Part shown: piece by piece, positions 16,127 through 26,447 of the stretch | Position numbering within the stretch: position 1 is the stretch's first letter | Layout of the letters: the number at the start of each line of letters is the position of its first letter | NCBI GenBank assembly: GCA_905216095.1 | Contig: CAJMSQ010000024.1 | Location: 1-37,058 of the forward strand | DNA length: 37,058 nucleotides | Direction: 5' to 3' | DNA from: an uncultured bacterium | GTDB taxonomy: Bacteria; Bacteroidota; Bacteroidia; Bacteroidales; Bacteroidaceae | The notes under the pieces: model-generated | Database searches by the model: none | Told to the model about the DNA's origin: nothing | Seen by the model: the letters and a program-made list of their open reading frames with translations, nothing else | Program-made: the position numbers and the translations under genes

Positions 16127-17281
16127 TTACTGAAGCTTAACAGTAGCACGACGGTTGTAAGAGAACGGAGAGATTACATCTACACCACCCTTACCTTCGA
16201 CAATGATGTTATCACGATTAACACCCATCTTAACGAGCTCGTCAGCAACAGCCTTGGCACGCTTTTCAGACAACTGCTTGTTGAATGCAGCGCTACCGGT
16301 CTTGCTGTCAGCATAACCCGTTACGAGGATCTTGCTGTTGTTTGCCTTTGCGTATTCTGCAACTTCCTTGACATTAACCAAATCCTTGCGGCTTGCAATC
16401 TTGGAAGAACCGATGTTGAAGAATACAGACTGAGAAGTAGCAACAATCTCCTTAACAGTCTTGGCCTGAACTACCTCAGCAGGCTTCTGGTTGGCAATCA
16501 TATCGCGCAGACGTGCATTCTCTTCCTGCTGTTCCTTCAAAGAAGCGTTTACAGCGTCCATCTGCTCCTTGTTCATAGCCATCAAGGCGTTTACGTCCGG
16601 AGCTTTCTCCCAAGTACTCTTACCCAGATTGTAAGTTATACCTACAGATGCACCTGTCATCTTGTCCCAATGACGCTGTTCATCCTTATTATAGCACATC
16701 CACATGTCGTCCTTAGCCATGTCGAAAGAACCTTCGGTAGCCATTACATAGAGATCCAAGAAAACAGATACCTTGTTGGAGATGCGGAAATTGTTCAACA
16801 AACCGGCATTGTAAGTGATATCGTAAACATTATCGCTCATGTTACGATTTACACCGATACCTACGTAAGGAATGAAGTTCCAAACGCGCTTCTCGTTGTA
16901 ACCAAAGAAGATATTGGAAAGGTTGAACATTACGTCCTCGTGCAGATTCCAATATTCATAAGACTTGTGGCTGCTGTTGGAAATAACACGCTTGCTCCAA
17001 AGACCCTGGAACTTCGTACGAAGACCGATGCCCGGAGTAAACCACTTACCTACAGCTACGTCGAAACCGAAAGTTCCGCGCTTCTTGCTGAAGGGAGACT
17101 TGTGCACGTTTACTTCTTGGGAAGTATAAGCAGCATTGTAGTCAGCACCAACCGACACAAACCAGTTTGCCCAAAAAGAGTTCGTTGCAACACTGTACTT
17201 ATGGCTGGGAACTTCCGTCTCCTGAGCCATTGCCGTTGTAGAGAAACCTACAAGGGCGAGTGCAATCATTAACTTTTTCAT
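16127..17281 (-). CDS. OmpA-family major outer-membrane porin
   Basis: A 384-residue protein with signal peptide MKKLMIALALVGFSTTAMA cleaved before QETEV. Residues about 25-215 form an OmpA-like beta-barrel, followed by a linker with a short helical segment (MNKEQMDAVNASLKEQQEEN) and a C-terminal OmpA peptidoglycan-binding domain (about 275-384) containing NKQLSEKRAKAV, a perfect NxxLSxxRAxxV motif. It anchors the outer membrane to peptidoglycan and matches the abundant OmpA proteins of Bacteroides. It is preceded by its own promoter with a leader of about 105 nt and followed by a strong terminator, as expected for a highly expressed single gene. Codons look restricted compared with neighbours, which fits high expression. 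Confidence 0.93.
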   Translation of the reverse strand: MKKLMIALALVGFSTTAMAQETEVPSHKYSVATNSFWANWFVSVGADYNAAYTSQEVNVHKSPFSKKRGTFGFDVAVGKWFTPGIGLRTKFQGLWSKRVISNSSHKSYEYWNLHEDVMFNLSNIFFGYNEKRVWNFIPYVGIGVNRNMSDNVYDITYNAGLLNNFRISNKVSVFLDLYVMATEGSFDMAKDDMWMCYNKDEQRHWDKMTGASVGITYNLGKSTWEKAPDVNALMAMNKEQMDAVNASLKEQQEENARLRDMIANQKPAEVVQAKTVKEIVATSQSVFFNIGSSKIASRKDLVNVKEVAEYAKANNSKILVTGYADSKTGSAAFNKQLSEKRAKAVADELVKMGVNRDNIIVEGKGGVDVISPFSYNRRATVKLQ

Positions 17282-17394
17282 AATAATTATTATTTATTTA
17301 ACAGTACTTCTTCGGTCCTTAAATACCTGCGGAATGAATCTTCCTCTTTGCCGGAACAACACACCGAGGGCATAAAAACAGACGTTATACGGTG

Positions 17395-17402
17395 CAAAGA
17401 TA
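17395..17402 (-). promoter_or_regulatory. -7 element of the OmpA gene
   Basis: TATCTTTG on the minus strand at 17395-17402. No clear TTG is present at -33. The implied transcription start near 17388 gives an unusually long A/T-rich leader of about 105 nt before the ATG at 17281. Confidence 0.6.
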
Positions 17403-17481
17403 TAAAAAAGGGAACAGGCACGAAAGATTTATCAAAAAAATAAGCTAAAAAAGGCTGTTTTTCTTCTTTTTGCACATAATC

Positions 17482-19347
17482 TTAACGTTTTCCTTCAAAT
17501 AATTTTTCTATTTTCTCGTTGCTGACCACTATTTGAATGACATTCCCTTCAGGAGAATAGTTCGGATTGGATGAATGAAAAAGCTTGTCAAGCAAATCAA
17601 CCATTTCCGTACTATCCAGACACTGCCCTGCCGGAATTGCAGCCTTACGGGCCAACGATAATGCCACGATATGTTCAATTTGTTCACCGGGCTGGGGCTG
17701 TCCGGACAGGGCATCGTCCACAATGGACTGTAACAAGGATACCGGGGCCAGGCCTTCGGAACCCGAAGGTATTCCTAATATGGAATAACTGCCACCCCCA
17801 AGCGAAGATATGTCGAAACCGACAAAAGACAGGCTATCCGACATCATCTCAAGCATACTTGCTTCAGACGGAGATAATTGTAATATTTCAGGGAATAGCA
17901 GTCCTTGAGTGATTCCTTTGCGTCCGGCCTGCTGTTGGCGATACATATCATATAATATCCGGACATGTGCACGATGCTGATCCACGAACAGCAGCCCCTC
18001 AGGCATAGCTGTAACCACAAAACGCCCCCGAAACTGAAAACAGGTTGCAGCCGTCTTCTCCCAGCCGCCACGTTCCTCCTCGGGCAAGACATCATAAAGA
18101 GACGATTGGTCCTGTTCTGCCTCGGGAACAGCATGAGATAGCGCAGACTCATACAAATCCTGCCAATTTTCCATCGGCTTACGTGAACGGGGTGCATTCC
18201 CGTAATCCGAATGTGACTTAGTGAGCGTATTTTGATTGTCAAAAGGATTAAACGCCGTATTTACGTGAACCTTGGGTGGAGCGACAAAGGTATTTTCCGG
18301 TTCGAACGACGGTATTTCGGGCCGGTTGTCGGTATCGAAATCTATGGTAGGTACGGCATTGAACTTACCTAATGCTTCGCGTACGGCTGCCAAGAGGATG
18401 GGCCAAAGGGCTTGTTCGTCCTGAAACTTGATTTCCGTCTTTGCCGGATGGATATTCACATCAATATGTGAAGGTTCAACCTCAAAACATAGGAAATAAG
18501 GAACCTGTTCTCCTTCGGGTATCAAACGTTCATAGGCAGACATCACAGCTTTAGCGAAATAAGGATGACGCATATAGCGGCCATTGGTGAAGAAGAACTG
18601 GTTTGCACCTTTCTTTTTGGACGCTTGCGGACTACCTACAAAGCCGCTGACACGGGCTAACGTAGTCTCCACCTCCACTGGAATCAGTTGCGCGTCAATT
18701 TTCTTGCCGAATACACCTACTATACGTTGCTTGAAATTCCCCGCATGCAGTTCCATCAGACGATTTTCTCCGGAATACAACGAAAAAGAGACGTCAGGGT
18801 GAGCCAATGCCATGCGCTCGAATTCCGACAGAATATTATTCATTTCCGTCTGATTGGACTTCAAGAATTTACGGCGTGCCGGAATATTAAAAAATAGATT
18901 GCGGACAGAAAAATTTGCACCGACAGGACAAGTGACAGTCGTTTGTTCTTTGACCTTTCCTCCCTCTATATGGATGCATGTGCCCAGTTCCTCGCCGTCC
19001 TGACGTGTACGGAGCTCCACCTGTGCCACAGCTGCAATGGACGCCAAAGCCTCACCGCGAAATCCCATTGTACGCAAAGCAAACAGATCGGCGGCTTCAC
19101 AAATTTTGGATGTGGCATGTCGTTCGAATGCCAATCGGGCATCCGTATCGCTCATTCCCTTTCCATTGTCAATGACCTGTATCAAAGATTTTCCGGCATC
19201 CGACACAATCACCTGTATGCGCGAGGCACCGGCATCAATAGCGTTTTCCACCAACTCTTTTATAACCGATGCCGGTCGCTGGATAACTTCTCCGGCAGCG
19301 ATTTGATTGGCCACGGAATCGGGCAATAATCGAATAATATCGCTCAT
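17482..19347 (-). CDS. mutL: DNA mismatch repair protein MutL
   Basis: A 621-residue MutL. The N-terminal GHKL ATPase shows [14 protein letters not shown] at the start, ENAIDAGA and the DNGKGM and GFRGEAL motifs. It links MutS mismatch recognition to downstream repair. A Pro/Asn-rich linker (about 340-400) leads to the C-terminal dimerisation domain. The metal-binding endonuclease motif DQHAxxExxxxE is replaced by D456[11 protein letters not shown]467: the alanine and first glutamate are lost. The downstream CPHGRP-type zinc motif is also absent (NYSPEGNV in its place). The protein is therefore likely not a nicking endonuclease. It is the last gene of a minus-strand group, 102 nt after the OstA-like gene. 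Confidence 0.96.
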   Translation of the reverse strand: MSDIIRLLPDSVANQIAAGEVIQRPASVIKELVENAIDAGASRIQVIVSDAGKSLIQVIDNGKGMSDTDARLAFERHATSKICEAADLFALRTMGFRGEALASIAAVAQVELRTRQDGEELGTCIHIEGGKVKEQTTVTCPVGANFSVRNLFFNIPARRKFLKSNQTEMNNILSEFERMALAHPDVSFSLYSGENRLMELHAGNFKQRIVGVFGKKIDAQLIPVEVETTLARVSGFVGSPQASKKKGANQFFFTNGRYMRHPYFAKAVMSAYERLIPEGEQVPYFLCFEVEPSHIDVNIHPAKTEIKFQDEQALWPILLAAVREALGKFNAVPTIDFDTDNRPEIPSFEPENTFVAPPKVHVNTAFNPFDNQNTLTKSHSDYGNAPRSRKPMENWQDLYESALSHAVPEAEQDQSSLYDVLPEEERGGWEKTAATCFQFRGRFVVTAMPEGLLFVDQHRAHVRILYDMYRQQQAGRKGITQGLLFPEILQLSPSEASMLEMMSDSLSFVGFDISSLGGGSYSILGIPSGSEGLAPVSLLQSIVDDALSGQPQPGEQIEHIVALSLARKAAIPAGQCLDSTEMVDLLDKLFHSSNPNYSPEGNVIQIVVSNEKIEKLFEGKR

Positions 19348-19449
19348 ACCTTTTAATTTTTGATTCTTTCAGAGGACTTACACGTATGACAAAAGTCCGC
19401 ATCCGCACATGAGTTCTACTCCGTACTATATGCCGCTACGTCGCTCCGT

Positions 19450-21174
19450 TCACTCGGACGTATCTGCTTGCTTCACTCTTTCCGGGGAACGCATCGGTTC
19501 TACAGCCGCTTTATGACCTGCCTTATCTTCTTTGTCCAATTTCTGCAAAGGCGGCTCGCGGCGTATGCTCGGTTTCAATTCCGTTCCTGCTTTTTTACCA
19601 CGCCATTCAAACAAATCATACTTATCCCGTGGCCGGATGTAGTCAAACCAAGCGAAGTTACTCAGATAAGTACGTTCACGCGGTGCGGTCCCAACTGCAT
19701 AGAAGCATCCTTCGGCCGCCGGAGCCCACAGGCGGCGCAGTTTCCTCTGCTCCATATACATTCTCAACTTACTTGTTTCCGTATAATTCTGATACAATAT
19801 CAGGCTGTCCTTTTCCAGTGGGAAATTAATTACATATACGTTCCCGTCGGCGCAATTCAGAAACATTTCTCCCTTTTCAAAATAAGAGCGCATGAGTTGG
19901 GCGGCCACTTGGTTGTAATGAACGGAGTCCATTTGTTCTGCGAGCAAGGCCTGACGTCTGACATAAATACTGTCTATCGTAGAGTCGTTGCTGTAAACAT
20001 TGATTTCCTCTCCAAGAATCTGCCGGTTTTCGCTCCAGACAATAGGATCACGATAAAGAGACAACTTCCGCTCACGTGAATCGAACACCAAAGAATCAGC
20101 AACAGCCTGGACGTCTGTTCTGAATGCACGGACATGAAAATATCCATGCAGGACACGACGGATGGAGTCCGTTCTTATATTATAGGTGTATAGGCGCAAC
20201 GTATCGGCATGTACGAAAAGCGTATCCAATTGGTTACTATAATCCTTCGCCAATGCTTTTCCGTAAGAAAAAGCAGTACCGGTAAGTTCATTATAGGTGC
20301 AGTAATCCCCCGAAAGCATGTATTTGCTTTTCTTATCGTCATAATGCACATTCCGGAAAGCGTGCATGTCCCCGGTTTTCTTGTCGTAGAAGATGCTGTC
20401 TCCCTCCAATTCACTTTCATCACCGAACAATTTTGAACGTTCGAACAGTTTCACCTGTTCGGACAGGGTATTATAAAATCCATGTTCGGTATAAATACGG
20501 TTATCCCCACTGTAAATATTAGAAGGTCCGATGACTTCCGCCCATTTCGTATTGGTGTCATAATGCAAAGTATCCGTTATCAAACGGAACTTCGGATTGT
20601 TCAGCTCAACCTTATAGTTAAAGGTCGAAAGTCGGGTATCTGTATGATATTCCCCCCAATCGGAAATCAATACATTATCACCTTCCTTCAACTTTCCTCC
20701 TTCAAAGAAATAAGCCAGTCCATACAATCGGTCATAGTTGAGGGAATCGGTGTAGAGTGTCTGGGCACGATGCTTCATCACCACGTTCTCACGTGCTTCT
20801 GCCATTTGGTCGTCTCCTCTATAATAGAGTCTTTCACTTGTGAGTGAGAGGGTATCTCCCTGTAACATACGGACATGTCCGTAAGCCTCAAATGAATTGC
20901 TGACTTGAAAGAAGACTGCACTGTCGCAATACAGATACATACCACCGTGTCTGAACCTTACGTTACCGCTCAAGCGTTGTGCGTCCGGATATTCGTATTG
21001 ATCGTACCGCCAATTGTCGGCATGAAGGAGTTCTACCCGTTCATCCTGTTGTGAACGGGTGCGTCTGTCGTCCGTCTCAGGCAACGATGCCGCCCGCAAC
21101 AGCATCGAAAGGCATAATAATCCTATCGTCCAAACAAACGTCCGGCTCATGCGCGAACGGTAGAAACTGTTCAT
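19450..21174 (-). CDS. OstA-like protein (LptA/LptD N-terminal-like jellyroll)
   Basis: A 574-residue secreted protein. A signal-like hydrophobic stretch (TFVWTIGLLCLSMLLRAA) is followed by repeated beta-rich segments such as LSGNVRFRHGGMYLYCDSAVFF and LTSERLYYRGDDQMAEARENVVMKH split over the region 40-330, typical of the OstA/LptA beta-jellyroll. Such proteins build the periplasmic bridge that carries lipopolysaccharide to the outer membrane. No LptD-type barrel follows, so it is a bridge or adaptor and not the translocon. The C-terminus is charged and probably flexible. It starts 2 nt after the SurA-like gene ends, so the two are almost certainly co-translated, which fits a shared role in outer-membrane assembly. 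Confidence 0.85.
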   Translation of the reverse strand: MNSFYRSRMSRTFVWTIGLLCLSMLLRAASLPETDDRRTRSQQDERVELLHADNWRYDQYEYPDAQRLSGNVRFRHGGMYLYCDSAVFFQVSNSFEAYGHVRMLQGDTLSLTSERLYYRGDDQMAEARENVVMKHRAQTLYTDSLNYDRLYGLAYFFEGGKLKEGDNVLISDWGEYHTDTRLSTFNYKVELNNPKFRLITDTLHYDTNTKWAEVIGPSNIYSGDNRIYTEHGFYNTLSEQVKLFERSKLFGDESELEGDSIFYDKKTGDMHAFRNVHYDDKKSKYMLSGDYCTYNELTGTAFSYGKALAKDYSNQLDTLFVHADTLRLYTYNIRTDSIRRVLHGYFHVRAFRTDVQAVADSLVFDSRERKLSLYRDPIVWSENRQILGEEINVYSNDSTIDSIYVRRQALLAEQMDSVHYNQVAAQLMRSYFEKGEMFLNCADGNVYVINFPLEKDSLILYQNYTETSKLRMYMEQRKLRRLWAPAAEGCFYAVGTAPRERTYLSNFAWFDYIRPRDKYDLFEWRGKKAGTELKPSIRREPPLQKLDKEDKAGHKAAVEPMRSPERVKQADTSE

Positions 21175-21176
21175 TC

Positions 21177-22529
21177 TTATTTAATCCAGTTCGGATATTT
21201 GAAATCGCAGTTGCGCCAGTTCGGGTTTATGCGCACATAAGTTGTTTTTTGCTTTTCGCGAATCCATTTATCCAATAATTCTTCACTTCTCTTGTCGAAG
21301 ACCACATCTTTCAAACGTTGAAAGTCTTCCGTCACCGTTGCCCGGTGACCTTCTATACGGTTCTTCAGACGGACAATGGCACAAACGGTCTGCCCCTTCT
21401 CATTGGTCATACGGAAGGCCTTTGAAATTTCGCCGGGCTGCATGTTCTCGACCACCTTGGCCACATCCGACGGCAAGTCTTTCATCTGAAAGCGGGAAGT
21501 ATAATTACGACTCCCCATGTCCATATTGGCCATCAGACCATGATTGTTACGGGTATCCTTGTCATCCGAAAGGAGTTTTGCGGCAGCATCGAACGTAAAT
21601 TTGTCCGCCCTTATATCATCGGCGATAGAGTCAAGGCGCGCCAGTCCTCTCTCATATTCGCTTTCTTCTATTTCCGGCTTCAGCAGAATATGGCGCACTT
21701 TTATTTTGTCTCCGCGCTTATCTACCAACTGTATAATATGGAAACCGTATTCCGAACGTACTATTTTTGAAACCTTCTTGGGGTCGTTCAGACTAAAAGC
21801 CACGTTGGCAAATTCCGGCACCCATTCGTTACGGCCGGCATAATCCATCTCGCCGCCGTTACGTGCCGAACCGTCCTGCGAATAAAACTTTGCCAATGTA
21901 GAGAATTCCGCCTCGCCGGCATTGACACGACGGGCAAATTCACGCAACCGCCCCTCAATACGCTCCACCTCTGCACGAGATACCTGTGGCACGGATGTTA
22001 TAATTTGTACCTCTACCTGAGTCGGAATGAAAGGCAGGCTGTCCTCCGGCAGGTGCTTGAAATACTCGCGCACCTCAGCCGGAGTCACACGTATATTGGA
22101 TGTCAGTTTCTGTTGCATCATGGAAATCCGCTGTCCGTTACGGGCATGAACTTTCAGTTGCTCGCGAAACTGGCTGATCGACTTTTTAGCCATAGTCTCC
22201 ACATTCTCACGCGAGCCGAACTCCCGGATATAACCGTTTATCGTCTCATTCACCGAATTGATAATATCCGCCTCGTCCACTTCTATACTGTCCAAATCGG
22301 CCTGATGCAGAAACAATTTCTGAACAGCCAACTGTTCGGGTATCACGCAATAAGGATTATCTATGCGCTGACCGTTCAATTCCGAACTGATGCGCACTTC
22401 CTCGACATCGCTCAACAGGATGGGATCGTCGCCGACCAGCCAGATGACTTCGTCCACGACATTCTGTTGCGCCCAGGCCGGGAGCTGGAGAAAGAAGCAA
22501 ATTAATAACGCTATTTTTCCGACTTTCAT
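21177..22529 (-). CDS. SurA-like periplasmic peptidyl-prolyl isomerase/chaperone
   Basis: A 450-residue protein with signal peptide MKVGKIALLICFFLQLPAWA. An N-terminal SurA-like helical domain (about 22-165) precedes two parvulin-type PpiC domains: one around 170-275 (FSTLAKFYSQDGSARNGGEM, then GFHIIQLVDK) and one around 275-390 (KVRHILLKPEI). It would fold outer-membrane barrel proteins in the periplasm. The order and length match SurA, although the first parvulin lacks the usual HILI text. It sits between a second parvulin gene (9-nt gap upstream) and the OstA-like gene (2-nt gap downstream). Confidence 0.88.
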   Translation of the reverse strand: MKVGKIALLICFFLQLPAWAQQNVVDEVIWLVGDDPILLSDVEEVRISSELNGQRIDNPYCVIPEQLAVQKLFLHQADLDSIEVDEADIINSVNETINGYIREFGSRENVETMAKKSISQFREQLKVHARNGQRISMMQQKLTSNIRVTPAEVREYFKHLPEDSLPFIPTQVEVQIITSVPQVSRAEVERIEGRLREFARRVNAGEAEFSTLAKFYSQDGSARNGGEMDYAGRNEWVPEFANVAFSLNDPKKVSKIVRSEYGFHIIQLVDKRGDKIKVRHILLKPEIEESEYERGLARLDSIADDIRADKFTFDAAAKLLSDDKDTRNNHGLMANMDMGSRNYTSRFQMKDLPSDVAKVVENMQPGEISKAFRMTNEKGQTVCAIVRLKNRIEGHRATVTEDFQRLKDVVFDKRSEELLDKWIREKQKTTYVRINPNWRNCDFKYPNWIK

Positions 22530-22538
22530 GACAGCGTA

Positions 22539-23960
22539 TCAATGATTATTCACGGTTTTCAATATTTCCCGATTGACCTCTACGGGATATTTTGCACGAA
22601 GTTCCTCTATCCAGGCCTTCTCAAGCTGTTCCTGATAGTCGTTCTGCACCATAGACTTCACGTCCAGATAGGTCTGCGGCTTGGACAATTTCTTTCCCGC
22701 CACACCGGAATAAGGGAAGTTGGCCTTTGCCTTTGCCTCCCCACTCTTAAATACGTACTGGTCTATATAAGGGTTCTCGCCCTTCTTCGACAGATAAGGA
22801 CCGGAAACCCGTACCGTCACGGAGTCCTTGTTGAAGGCCTCACGTACAGCCTTCCGCCAGTCTCCGTTCTGCTTTTTCTTCAGCAACGAGGCTACGGCCT
22901 TCACCTGCTTGGGGCTCTTGCAATGAAAGACAAAACCTTTGAAGCGCGGCTCTTTCCAGGCATACTTCTTCTTGTCTGCCTTGAACATCTTCTCCAATGT
23001 GACAGAATCATTGGCCGCCACATCCCAGACCTTGTTCTTACTCATCTCGTACAACAACAGGCCGTCATGATACTCCGTCACCAAGTGCTTAAGGTCCGGA
23101 GCATCCGCCAAGTGGGCATTCAGCAGGCTGTCCATGACATTCTCACGTGTCAGGCGTCCGCCGGAAGTTTCCACTATTTTCCGGATATGTTTCTCGGCAG
23201 ATTCTTCCTCAATCCCCTGACGTTTCAGACTGGTGACGATGTCCTTCCGGATTTCATCATACGATTCCAGCTGTTTGCGTTCCAGCATCTTGATGATATG
23301 ATAGCCGACAGAAGTCTCGACCGGTTGTGAAATCTCATCTTTCTTCAACAAATAGGCCGCGGTCTCGAATTCTTTCAATGTCATGTCCGGACCAATCCAC
23401 GGCAACTCTCCTCCCCGTGAAGCAGAACCGGGGTCCTGGGAATAGCGCTTCGCCAGTTCGGAAAAATCGGCTCCGCCCTGCAACACAGTGTACAAGGAGT
23501 CTATCTTCGAGCGTACCGCCTGCTTCTGTTCATCCGTAGCATCTTGTCTGACAAACAGCAGGATGTGCGCCAGACGAAGCATGTCCTGTCCCTTGAGCTG
23601 GTCGGCTGTACGCTGGTACATGCTGCGGGCCACAGAGTCTATAAAGACCGTGTCCACCATATAGGGAGTAAGCTGCATGTCCCGGTATTGCCGGAATTCC
23701 TTTCTGAAGGAAGCGAGCGTATCGAAACGGGCTTCCTCGGCCGCAGCCACTTTCAACTTATAATTAATGAACATATCGACATATTCTTCCACCGTTTTCT
23801 TTTCTACGGCACCTTCGATATTTCCATTTTTATTATAGGAATATTCAAACTCCCCACGCGTAATGGGCTTTCCGTTAATGTTCATCAGCACGGGGTCGGC
23901 AGTCTGTGCACACACCGACAGTCCGAATGCAAAGAAGAGGGATGAGAGTAACGATTTCAT
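22539..23960 (-). CDS. Periplasmic parvulin-type peptidyl-prolyl isomerase
   Basis: A 473-residue protein with signal peptide MKSLLSSLFFAFGLSVCA. A helical domain (about 20-125) precedes one clear PpiC domain (about 128-235) with LAHILLF, the FSELAKRYSQDPGSASRGGE signature and GYHIIKMLE. The C-terminal half (about 240-473) is a helical and mixed region that I cannot assign further. Likely a folding factor for envelope proteins. A cysteine at residue 17 precedes the cleavage site, but lipidation is not supported because AQT follows and the lipobox is poor. First gene of the envelope-assembly group, 58 nt after guaB. Confidence 0.85.
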   Translation of the reverse strand: MKSLLSSLFFAFGLSVCAQTADPVLMNINGKPITRGEFEYSYNKNGNIEGAVEKKTVEEYVDMFINYKLKVAAAEEARFDTLASFRKEFRQYRDMQLTPYMVDTVFIDSVARSMYQRTADQLKGQDMLRLAHILLFVRQDATDEQKQAVRSKIDSLYTVLQGGADFSELAKRYSQDPGSASRGGELPWIGPDMTLKEFETAAYLLKKDEISQPVETSVGYHIIKMLERKQLESYDEIRKDIVTSLKRQGIEEESAEKHIRKIVETSGGRLTRENVMDSLLNAHLADAPDLKHLVTEYHDGLLLYEMSKNKVWDVAANDSVTLEKMFKADKKKYAWKEPRFKGFVFHCKSPKQVKAVASLLKKKQNGDWRKAVREAFNKDSVTVRVSGPYLSKKGENPYIDQYVFKSGEAKAKANFPYSGVAGKKLSKPQTYLDVKSMVQNDYQEQLEKAWIEELRAKYPVEVNREILKTVNNH

Positions 23961-24018
23961 TGTTTCTCGACTAATCGTTCTATTTTTATTGATTAATTAT
24001 GTCAGTCGCACCACGAGA

Positions 24019-25500
24019 TTACTCGGAGCGGCTGTAATTAGGAGCTTCGCTGGTAATGGTAATGTCATGCGGATGGCTCTCCATGACGCCTGCACCAGTG
24101 ATTCGGGTGAACTTGGCATTATGCAAGGCCTCTATCGTTCCTGCCCCGCAGTATCCCATACCCGAGCGCAAGCCACCTACCATCTGGTAAATCACTTCCT
24201 GGACAGAACCCTTGTAAGGCACACGTCCGGCAATGCCTTCGGGCACGAGTTTTTTCACTTCTACGACACCCGACTGGAAATAACGGTCTTTCGACCCGTT
24301 TTCCATGGCCTCCAGACTACCCATACCGCGATAAGTCTTGAACTTACGGCCGTTGAAGATAATGGTCTCGCCCGGGCTTTCTTCCGTTCCGGCAACCAGC
24401 GAGCCTATCATCACGCAGTATCCGCCGGCGGCAAGCGCCTTGACAATATCGCCCGAATAGCGCAGACCGCCATCCGCGATAAGGGGAACGCCCGTGCCTT
24501 TCAATGCACAAGCCACGTCATACACGGCTGAAAGCTGCGGAACGCCCACACCGGCGACAACACGGGTCGTACATATAGAACCCGGTCCGATACCCACCTT
24601 GACAGAGTCGGCACCTGCCTCGGCCAACATACGCGCCGCGTCGCCCGTAGCCACGTTGCCCACGACTATATCTACATTACTGAAGGAAGCTTTGGCCTCA
24701 CGCAGTTTCTCTATGACGAATTTGGAGTGACCGTGCGCCGTATCTATGACAATGGCATCCGCGCCCGCATGTATCAGAGCCTCCATGCGCTGCATCGTGT
24801 CGGCCGTGACGCCTACGCCTGCAGCCACCCGCAGACGGCCTTTTTCGTCCTTGCAGGCCATCGGTTTGTCTTTGGCCTTTGTAATATCCTTATAAGTAAT
24901 CAGTCCGACCAGTCTGCCATCCTTATCCACAACAGGCAGTTTCTCGATCTTATTTTCCTGAAGAATACGGCTCGCTGCCGTCAGGTCGGTCTGTTGATTG
25001 GTCGTAACGAGGTTTTCTCTCGTCATCACTTTATCAATCTCTTTGTCCAAATCCTGTTCAAAACGCAAATCGCGATTCGTGACAATACCAACCAGGTGCA
25101 TGTGTTCGTCCACCACAGGAATGCCTCCGATGTGATATTCTCTCATGAGCGACAGCGCGTCACGCACGGTACGCCCACGCTCAATGGTTACGGGATCGTA
25201 AATCATACCGTTCTCGGCACGCTTGACAATAGCCACCTGACGGGCCTGCTCTTCGATGCTCATATTCTTGTGAATCACTCCGATACCGCCTTCACGCGCT
25301 ATGGCTATGGCCATCGGGGCCTCGGTAACGGTATCCATGGCAGCCGTAACGAAAGGTATCTGCAATTCAATGTTGCGGGAAAACTTCGTATTCAGGCTCA
25401 CCGTGCGGGGCAACACTTCCGAATAAGCGGGAACTAAAAGAACATCGTCGAACGTCAGACCGTCCATCACGATTTTGTCGGCAATAAAATCAGCAGTCAT
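24019..25500 (-). CDS. guaB: Inosine-5'-monophosphate dehydrogenase
   Basis: A 493-residue IMPDH that oxidises IMP to XMP with NAD+, the rate-setting step of GTP synthesis. Visible features are the TFDDVLL N-terminal motif, the tandem CBS regulatory domains (about 95-205), the active-site loop GSICTTR with the catalytic Cys310, and the flap region MGSLEAM. ATG at 25500 is preferred over the in-frame ATG at 25530 because the -7 element occupies 25528-25535. It is first in a minus-strand run with the chaperone genes; the 58-nt gap without an obvious promoter suggests read-through into them. Confidence 0.97.
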   Translation of the reverse strand: MTADFIADKIVMDGLTFDDVLLVPAYSEVLPRTVSLNTKFSRNIELQIPFVTAAMDTVTEAPMAIAIAREGGIGVIHKNMSIEEQARQVAIVKRAENGMIYDPVTIERGRTVRDALSLMREYHIGGIPVVDEHMHLVGIVTNRDLRFEQDLDKEIDKVMTRENLVTTNQQTDLTAASRILQENKIEKLPVVDKDGRLVGLITYKDITKAKDKPMACKDEKGRLRVAAGVGVTADTMQRMEALIHAGADAIVIDTAHGHSKFVIEKLREAKASFSNVDIVVGNVATGDAARMLAEAGADSVKVGIGPGSICTTRVVAGVGVPQLSAVYDVACALKGTGVPLIADGGLRYSGDIVKALAAGGYCVMIGSLVAGTEESPGETIIFNGRKFKTYRGMGSLEAMENGSKDRYFQSGVVEVKKLVPEGIAGRVPYKGSVQEVIYQMVGGLRSGMGYCGAGTIEALHNAKFTRITGAGVMESHPHDITITSEAPNYSRSE

Positions 25501-25527
25501 AATGATAAGGATATTTTTTATTGCGTG

Positions 25528-25558
25528 CAAATTTACTTTTTTTCCACGAGGCGGGCAA
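25528..25558 (-). promoter_or_regulatory. guaB promoter
   Basis: On the minus strand TAAATTTG (25528-25535) follows TTG (25556-25558) with a 20-nt spacer. Transcription would begin near 25523, leaving a ~23-nt leader. Confidence 0.8.
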
Positions 25559-25802
25559 ATGCTTCCCCTGTTTTTTGTCGTAATAATTGCTAACGGCGTT
25601 TTTCGCCATCACAGGTCAAGGCCGGAAGAAAACATCCGAAGGATAGTACGGACAGACATTACGGAAGATGTACACGAAACCTGCACCCATCGGAATTTCC
25701 GATGCAAAAGCAGCAGCAGTCTCCCTCTAAAAGAAAATCTTTAATTATACCGAAGAACCAACAAACCGATACAGTTAGCTTATATTAGATCTTTTACACC
25801 AT
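25559..25802. other. Intergenic region upstream of guaB
   Basis: About 240 nt with no conserved frame. The only structure I see is a 17-nt palindrome CATCGGAATTTCCGATG at 25688-25704 without a T-run, which could be a protein-binding site. It may contain the 3' end of the DUF3256-like transcript. Confidence 0.5.
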
Positions 25803-26432
25803 TCATAAGCGTTGGAAGCATCCATCCTTCCACAAATAAATCACAGGCTTCAGGCATTTCTCTGCAACCTTGCGATGCTCTTCCGACAGATGGGCCACAG
25901 ACGCCGAAAACACGAGCTGCGGTTCGGCACCGGACGTCTCTTTCCACACGGCCTCGACATGGAGAGGACCAAGACGCCGGTACACATCCTCAACCGTATC
26001 CACCGAAATACTATCCGTCAAAAAATCGCCCAATGTCAGGCTGTCAGTAGCCGGAAGTAACGCCGCACAAGGTTTCCAGTCGCTGTCATAACAACGTATG
26101 CGGCTCACCCTTATCGGCTGTTCTATCGTATGAATACAGACATAGTGCGTCGAATCGCCCGCCAACCGCATCATTTCCCAATGGCTCACTTCTGTCAGTT
26201 TCAGCCGGACAAAGTCTTTTTCTTTCACCTCCATCAGTGAAGTGCCACCGAAGATATTCTCGCCCTTGGCAGTCATCTTATAATTATACAGGTCGAGCAT
26301 ATCCAAACGCGCATTGCGGTCGAGCAAGGGCAATTCCGGTTCCGGCACTGTCACGAACAGGGAATCCATCGTCTGGGCACGCATCTGCATCGCACTTAAT
26401 AGCAAACAGAATAACAGCGATATACGTTTCAT
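25803..26432 (-). CDS. DUF3256-like secreted protein
   Basis: A 209-residue protein with signal peptide MKRISLLFCLLLSAMQMRAQ. The mature part begins with PEPELPLLDRNARLDMLDLY and is followed by short beta-like segments; this pattern resembles the DUF3256 family of Bacteroidales, whose function is unknown. The assignment is from memory of the family and is not certain. ATG at 26432 gives a standard signal peptide; ATG at 26444 would add four residues. It follows the lipid-kinase gene by 15 nt, so it is the third gene of a miaA transcript. Confidence 0.7.
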   Translation of the reverse strand: MKRISLLFCLLLSAMQMRAQTMDSLFVTVPEPELPLLDRNARLDMLDLYNYKMTAKGENIFGGTSLMEVKEKDFVRLKLTEVSHWEMMRLAGDSTHYVCIHTIEQPIRVSRIRCYDSDWKPCAALLPATDSLTLGDFLTDSISVDTVEDVYRRLGPLHVEAVWKETSGAEPQLVFSASVAHLSEEHRKVAEKCLKPVIYLWKDGCFQRL

Positions 26433-26447
26433 AGATAAAATCATTGG

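Noticed and set aside
16118..17272. A 384-codon + strand frame opposite the OmpA porin gene
   Set aside because: It mirrors the porin gene almost exactly, has no signal or domain, and the porin is unambiguous from its OmpA motif.
19374..19398. GGACTT/AAGTCC hairpin before mutL as a riboswitch or terminator
   Set aside because: Six pairs with a 13-nt loop and no T-run or conserved core; too weak to call.
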